Of a stretch of DNA of 10,636 nucleotides, positions 7,010 to 10,636 are shown in pieces; position 1 is the first letter of the stretch, and each line of letters begins with the position of its first letter. The DNA is from Bacteroidota bacterium. Its GTDB lineage: Bacteria; Bacteroidota; Bacteroidia; Chitinophagales; Chitinophagaceae. The notes under the pieces were generated by a model. That model searched no databases and had not been told where the DNA came from. It was given only the letters and a program-made list of their open reading frames with translations. The stretch covers positions 1 through 10,636 of the forward strand of contig JAEZAY010000199.1 of NCBI GenBank assembly GCA_023427575.1, written 5' to 3'. The position numbers and the translations under genes were made by a program.

Positions 7010-8014
7010 ATGAACAAAACGCGGATACCTGACAGTCCTCCGGTTATCAATCCGGTGAACCCGGATTCGATCAGGCCATTATGGTCGGTAATGATTCCAA
7101 CCTATAACTGTATTGCTTACCTGGAACATACACTAAATTCGGTACTATTACAGGATCGGGGAATTGAAAATATGCAGATTGAGGTAATCGATGACTGCAG
7201 TACAGACGGGGATGTGGAAACTCTGGTTCAAAGGATCGGGAAGGGAAGAGTAAAATTTTACCGGCAGTCGCAAAATGGGGGAAGCCTGCGAAACTTCGAA
7301 ACCTGCCTGAACAGGTCTAAGGGAAGACTGGTGCATTTGCTTCATGGCGACGACCTGGTAAAAGATGGATTCTATAGCGAGATAGAATCTTTGTTTGATT
7401 GTCATCCTGAAATCGGGGCTGCGTTTACTGCTAATGATTATATTGATGACCGGGGTTCTGTAACCGATCCGAAAACATTGATCAGCGACCAATCTGGCAT
7501 CCTCAGCGATTTCCAGTGGCGGATAGCGCAAAAAGCCATGCTGCAGGTTGTATCAATGGTTGTCAGGCGTGAAGTGTATGAAAAGCTGGGAGGTTTTTAT
7601 GCGGTTCATTATGGAGAAGACTGGGAAATGTGGAACCGGATAGCTGCCAGCTACCAGGTAGCTTATTCACCAAAAACACTGGCAATTTACCGGGGCGGTG
7701 AAGGACATAATACCAGCATTACCAGCAATTCCTTTCGAACTGGTCAGAACCTTCGCGATATTCAGAAGGTTATTGAGATCGTAAAAAATTATCTGCCTGA
7801 AAAAAAGCGAGGCTATTTAAACAGACAGGCCAGGAAGAATTTTTCGATGCATTATGCTAAAGCCTCCAATAATATTTATCATCAGAACCGGCAGGCCGCA
7901 TTTGTACAGGCAAGGGGCGCGCTTCAAATGGACTTGAACTTCAAAACCATATTCTGGGTTTCCCGTTTGTGCATCACCCATCTGAACCATTTATTATTCA
8001 AGGGGAAAAAATAG
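7010..8014 (+). CDS. GT2-family glycosyltransferase
   Basis: This 334-residue protein has a GT-A fold. WSVMIPTYN (25-33) opens the nucleotide-binding domain, IDDCSTDGD (60-68) supplies donor-binding aspartates, QNGGSLRNFETCLNRSKG (88-105) is the usual 'N.G.s.arN.g...a.G' helix region, and HGDD (112-115) is the metal-binding DxD equivalent. GEDWEMWNRIA (202-212) matches the ED-x-W motif thought to supply the catalytic base in GT2 inverting enzymes. No membrane segment is seen, so it is probably a cytoplasmic enzyme adding one sugar to the lipid-linked repeat. An in-frame TAG at 6995-6997 means this ATG is the first usable start. The gene is the last of the plus-strand run, 35 bp behind the phosphotransferase, and a strong hairpin begins at its stop codon. 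Donor and linkage are unknown. Confidence 0.93.
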   Translation: MNKTRIPDSPPVINPVNPDSIRPLWSVMIPTYNCIAYLEHTLNSVLLQDRGIENMQIEVIDDCSTDGDVETLVQRIGKGRVKFYRQSQNGGSLRNFETCLNRSKGRLVHLLHGDDLVKDGFYSEIESLFDCHPEIGAAFTANDYIDDRGSVTDPKTLISDQSGILSDFQWRIAQKAMLQVVSMVVRREVYEKLGGFYAVHYGEDWEMWNRIAASYQVAYSPKTLAIYRGGEGHNTSITSNSFRTGQNLRDIQKVIEIVKNYLPEKKRGYLNRQARKNFSMHYAKASNNIYHQNRQAAFVQARGALQMDLNFKTIFWVSRLCITHLNHLLFKGKK

Positions 8015-8043
8015 AAGAAGCCGGGGGAATTCCCGGCTTCTTC
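8006..8043. terminator. Hairpin terminator between convergent genes
   Basis: A perfect 12-bp stem (8014-8025 paired with 8032-8043, arm GAAGAAGCCGGG) with a 6-nt loop GGAATT lies between the GT2 gene and the convergent lyase gene. The left arm starts on the last base of the GT2 stop codon. On the minus strand the stem is followed by TATTTTTT (8013 down to 8006), a good U-tract, so it looks like an intrinsic terminator for the lipoprotein gene. On the plus strand the downstream T-richness is weak (mostly inside the stem), so termination of the EPS operon there is plausible but less certain. Confidence 0.85.
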
Positions 8044-8095
8044 GTTATGCTGGCCGAAATGTAAAAGCCATGCCCTATAAATTTTATAAAGTCTG

Positions 8096-9421
8096 TTAGT
8101 TTGGAGAAACTGAATTCAGGTTTGCACTTCTGTCGCCAACCTTCACTTCATCAATGTAAAGAACACGTTTGCTGGCAGGTGATGAAGAAGCCCATCCGGC
8201 CCAGCCCCATTTGTAGATCCCCATTTTAAAGTATGGATAGTATTTGTCGTTAAATCCAATAGGTCCGGCATAGCTGATCAGCTTTTGTTTGTTCTTATAA
8301 ACTTCCAGCACACCATCTTTTCCATAAGACCAATTAATCCGGAAAGCCCAGTCGGTCCATTTGTTTTTTTCAACCGGACCAAGATCAAATTCTTTCACGG
8401 TCCAGTTTCCACTATGAGTTACTTTGGCTGAAGAATAGATCATGGTAGCAAAGTAGCGATCATTTTTAATAGTTAATGCCAGTGGGGGGCTGATCCATTG
8501 TTCGCCCAGTTCCAGATCGGGATAAGCATGCCATTGGGCAATGATCTCCGGAATTGGATCCTTGATAAAATCGGAAGGAAGAAATACACTCATTCCAAAC
8601 CAGCCTTCAGATTGCTTTTGTACACCCAGTTTCACTTCTGCGCGTTTAGCTCCTTTATAACGAATCACATCGTCTTTAGTGAATTCGAAACGGGCAGAAG
8701 AATTTCCTTTTCTTGAAACGGTATTGCTGATAGTAACAGCATCCTGACGGGAAATTTCTTTACTCCAGTTGTTCAGATCGCCGCTGCTTTCAAATGGAGA
8801 ATAAAGAATCAGGTTGGTATTAACCGGAGCAGTTGGCTCGGGTGTTTTTGTATCCTGAACCGGCGCTTTTGCATCTTCAGTTACGGTTTCCGGTTGAGGC
8901 GCGGGAGCTGCTTCCTTTTTATCTATCACCTTAAACTTAATGGTAACAGATGTGCCCCTGGTTCCTTTACCCCCGGATAATGAGTAGGCCGTAGCGGTTA
9001 ATGTATAGCTGCCTAATTTGGGTGTCCATGGGTAATAATTTGTACCCGAATTTCCAAAAAGTGCAAAAGGAGCAGTCGCTTCAATGGCTTTTTTGGTTTC
9101 CGTGCCACTTAAATTCCAGACAAGACTTCCACCTTTAACGGTGGTAATATTGGCGCGGACATTTATTTTTTTGGATGATAAATTGGCCAGGTTAATTGTG
9201 GCGCCATTTTCTATAACACTGATGTCTTTATCACTATCAGCGTTAATTAAAGTAAATGTGTTCGCTTTGGTGGTTGAAATGGAAGAGGCGATCTCATCTT
9301 CACTTGCAATCATTTCTACAGGGGGCTCGTTTGAAAAAGTCTCTTCTAATTCGGCCTTCTGACAGGCATTAAGACTCAGCAATATAATTGCTAAACAGAG
9401 CATAGGATTAAACTTAGTCAT
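8096..9421 (-). CDS. Lipoprotein polysaccharide lyase, heparin-lyase-I-like, with N-terminal Ig-like module
   Basis: This is a 441-residue predicted lipoprotein. A start at 9421 is chosen over a longer frame (to 9523) because it gives a proper signal peptide (hydrophobic stretch MLCLAIILLSLNAC, lipobox Cys20) and follows an A-rich leader. After the cysteine, QKAELEE resembles Bacteroidota surface-export signals. Residues about 53-167 form an Ig/fibronectin-like beta module with the recurring phrase YPWTPKLGSYTLTATAYS. About 168-200 is a Pro/Ala/Thr/Glu-rich linker. About 203-430 looks like a Polysacc_lyase jelly roll (PF14099 type, related to heparinase I and glucuronan lyases): AKRAEVKL (258-265), AQWH (295-298), KWTDWAFRINWSYGKDG (354-370), YFKMGIYKWGW (397-407) and VLYIDEVKVGD (420-430). 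H298, K399 and Y403 are candidate catalytic residues. The role is probably cleavage or remodelling of a uronic-acid polysaccharide at the cell surface; the substrate is unknown. It converges on the EPS operon and is transcribed separately. Confidence 0.85.
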   Translation of the reverse strand: MTKFNPMLCLAIILLSLNACQKAELEETFSNEPPVEMIASEDEIASSISTTKANTFTLINADSDKDISVIENGATINLANLSSKKINVRANITTVKGGSLVWNLSGTETKKAIEATAPFALFGNSGTNYYPWTPKLGSYTLTATAYSLSGGKGTRGTSVTIKFKVIDKKEAAPAPQPETVTEDAKAPVQDTKTPEPTAPVNTNLILYSPFESSGDLNNWSKEISRQDAVTISNTVSRKGNSSARFEFTKDDVIRYKGAKRAEVKLGVQKQSEGWFGMSVFLPSDFIKDPIPEIIAQWHAYPDLELGEQWISPPLALTIKNDRYFATMIYSSAKVTHSGNWTVKEFDLGPVEKNKWTDWAFRINWSYGKDGVLEVYKNKQKLISYAGPIGFNDKYYPYFKMGIYKWGWAGWASSSPASKRVLYIDEVKVGDRSANLNSVSPN

Positions 9422-9763
9422 TTTTTGTTTGGATTTTGTTTTTGCAGTTAATAAATATTTATAATGGTTTAATATATCTGAAATCTGTTCGCGACGCGAC
9501 CTCATTAGCCAATAACGGGCCACAATTCAACATTGTTATTTGTAAAATGTGGAGGATAGTAGTTACAGGCTAAAAACAGGTAAGTGTTATCTATTATCTC
9601 GGAGAGGCACTTATACTAATCTGATACTTTACATCCCCCGAATTACATATAAGCCTGTAGTGGCCGTCTGTACTGGGTTTCAGCTTTTCTTAAACGGTAC
9701 TTGTAATTCCTGTTTAAAACGATTGAAGGAGTTTTGGGCTCCCGTATATTATAAACTCTTTAT
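9422..9763. other. Divergent intergenic region, no supported gene
   Basis: This 342-bp stretch separates the minus-strand lipoprotein gene from the plus-strand methyltransferase gene and must hold both start regions. The part next to the lyase (9422-9480) is very AT-rich and gives an A-rich leader (AACAAAAAA before the ATG). I searched both strands for the Bacteroidota promoter core TAnnTTTG and found no perfect match. No strong hairpin, tRNA or repeat is seen. A 72-codon GTG-initiated frame (9549-9767) overlaps the methyltransferase start by 4 bp, but its composition is not convincing and no motif is recognised. The remainder has no identifiable content. Confidence 0.6.
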
Positions 9764-10510
9764 ATGAAAAAAATTTTCAAACAATTTTTGAACGCCCGCG
9801 GTTATGAACTGATTAATGCCCGCAAACAGGCCAGTCGAAGGGTTGGAAGTATGGAAAACCTCTTAGTCGACATAAAAAACCGGGGCTTTGAATGCAGAAC
9901 AATTTTGGATGTGGGGGCTAATACCGGATCCTGGAGCAGGCTTGCAAAGAAAGTTTTTCCTGGTTCGGAGATCTGGCTGATCGAACCGCAGGAGGAAATG
10001 AAGGCGAAGCTGGAAAATTTTTGTACGGAATTTCCGGGATCCCGGTTTATTATGGCCGGGGCCGGAGCCGAAAAGGATGCACTTGTTTTTACCGTATGGG
10101 ACGATCTGGCCGGTTCTTCGTTTCTTCCGAAAACTGATTTGAGTTTAATTAAAAGCAAAAAACAAAGAGAAGTACCTGTTATTCCCATCAATGATTTAAT
10201 TCGTTCCGGCGAGCTCCCCATGCCCGATCTTATTAAAATGGACATTCAGGGTTTTGAACTGCAGGCATTGAAAGGCGCCTCGGATAGTTTTGGAAATACT
10301 GAGGTATATATAATAGAAGTATCCATGTTCTCTTTTGATGAAGGCATGCCCACATTTTCAGATCTCGTGCTGTTTATGCTCGAGCGGGATTATGTTGCTT
10401 ATGATTTTCCGGGTTTTCTCCGGCGGCCCCTCGATGGTGCCCTTGGCCAGTGTGATATCTGCTTCGTAAAGAAAAACGGGTATTTGAGAAAGTCATCAAA
10501 ATGGTCGTAA
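9764..10510 (+). CDS. FkbM-family methyltransferase
   Basis: This 248-residue SAM-dependent methyltransferase is of the FkbM type, which usually O-methylates sugars or other hydroxyls and is common in polysaccharide clusters. TILDVGANTGSWSRL (46-60) is the SAM-binding motif I. WLIEPQEEM (71-79) gives the acidic end of strand 2, with E74 a likely ribose-hydroxyl ligand. VIPINDLI (139-146) and LIKMDIQGFELQALKGA (156-172) form the diagnostic FkbM block, with IQGFE where 'vEGfE' is usual. Residues 181-186 (VYIIEV) form a late core strand. The start ATG has no Shine-Dalgarno sequence and an AT-rich leader (TATATTATAAACTCTTTAT), normal for this kind of genome. The gene stands apart from the main operon behind the divergent lipoprotein gene, so it probably has its own promoter. 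A role in methylating the same polymer is inferred only from proximity. Confidence 0.93.
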   Translation: MKKIFKQFLNARGYELINARKQASRRVGSMENLLVDIKNRGFECRTILDVGANTGSWSRLAKKVFPGSEIWLIEPQEEMKAKLENFCTEFPGSRFIMAGAGAEKDALVFTVWDDLAGSSFLPKTDLSLIKSKKQREVPVIPINDLIRSGELPMPDLIKMDIQGFELQALKGASDSFGNTEVYIIEVSMFSFDEGMPTFSDLVLFMLERDYVAYDFPGFLRRPLDGALGQCDICFVKKNGYLRKSSKWS

Positions 10511-10545
10511 ATGGTTCACTGTAAAAAAGCAGGATTCAAAGATAT

Positions 10546-10636
10546 ATGATCATTTGTTGTCCGGGTAAGATGTATTCCCACGGGCCTCGGAAGAAATCCG
10601 TTAAGAAAATTGAAACGACGGCAGTGATAATGTGCG
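10546..10636 (+). CDS. Possible start of a further gene, cut by the window end
   Basis: An ATG at 10546, with a second in-frame ATG at 10570, opens a frame that stays open to the last base (about 30 codons; the segment from 10570 begins MYSHGPRKKSVKKIETTAVI). The stretch KKIETTAVIMC could be a basic leader running into a first beta strand, as in many glycosyltransferases, but this is too short to assign. Minus-strand frames across the same bases are also open for 30-40 codons, so the coding strand is not proven. It would lie 35 bp behind the methyltransferase gene, with no terminator seen between them. Confidence 0.3.
   Translation, partial: MIICCPGKMYSHGPRKKSVKKIETTAVIMC

Noticed and set aside
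9422..9523. N-terminal extension of the lipoprotein by 34 residues
   Set aside because: The extension would bury the signal peptide and lipobox behind a charged segment, and the internal ATG at 9421 sits behind a typical A-rich leader.
9549..9767. A 72-codon frame ahead of the methyltransferase gene
   Set aside because: It needs a GTG start, has no Shine-Dalgarno sequence and no recognisable motif. The 4-bp overlap with the next ATG is suggestive but not enough to call a gene.
10034..10045. Palindrome CCGGGATCCCGG in the methyltransferase gene
   Set aside because: It is a 12-bp coding palindrome with no neighbouring signal; similar GC palindromes occur elsewhere in the window (for example 111-120).
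9802..10245. A 147-codon minus-strand frame opposite the methyltransferase gene
   Set aside because: It is antisense to conserved FkbM motifs and shows a low-complexity composition with no domain; it is a shadow frame.

Overview
The window looks like part of an extracellular or capsular polysaccharide (EPS) biosynthesis locus from a member of the Bacteroidota. Several things point there. The lyase lipoprotein has a lipobox followed by a lysine- and glutamate-bearing stretch, like surface-lipoprotein export signals of that phylum. Its start lies behind an A-rich leader, and clear Shine-Dalgarno sequences are rare throughout. The mix of gene families is also familiar from that phylum. The assignment rests on these features only; no rRNA or housekeeping marker is present.

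Layout: positions 1-8014 hold seven plus-strand genes spaced 3 to 73 bp apart, which reads as one operon that begins upstream of the window. In order they are a GT4 glycosyltransferase (5' end cut off by the window), a second GT4 glycosyltransferase, a heparinase II/III-like protein without a signal peptide, a WecG/TagA/CpsF (GT26) glycosyltransferase, a non-hydrolysing UDP-GlcNAc 2-epimerase (WecB), a membrane polyprenyl glycosylphosphotransferase, and a GT2 glycosyltransferase. A perfect 12-bp hairpin directly behind the GT2 gene ends this run. A convergent minus-strand gene follows (8096-9421). It encodes a lipoprotein with an N-terminal Ig-like module, a Pro/Ala/Thr/Glu-rich linker and a C-terminal heparin-lyase-I-like (Polysacc_lyase, PF14099-type) domain. 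After a 342-bp non-coding divergent gap comes a plus-strand FkbM-type methyltransferase (9764-10510), and a short open frame then runs off the end of the window.

A coherent working model, which is inference: the phosphotransferase loads the first sugar phosphate onto undecaprenyl phosphate. WecB supplies UDP-ManNAc, and the GT26 enzyme adds a ManNAc-type residue as an early sugar. The GT4 and GT2 enzymes extend the repeat unit, and the FkbM enzyme may O-methylate it. The two lyase-family proteins, one apparently cytoplasmic and one probably a surface lipoprotein, would trim, release or remodel the polymer, which suggests that it contains uronic acid. Wzx flippase, Wzy polymerase, Wza/Wzc export genes and a UDP-ManNAc dehydrogenase are not in this window.

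I see no tRNA, rRNA, CRISPR array, insertion sequence or attachment site. The most interesting point is the pairing of two unrelated lyase folds within one assembly locus. I do not see evidence of a wholly new class of system.
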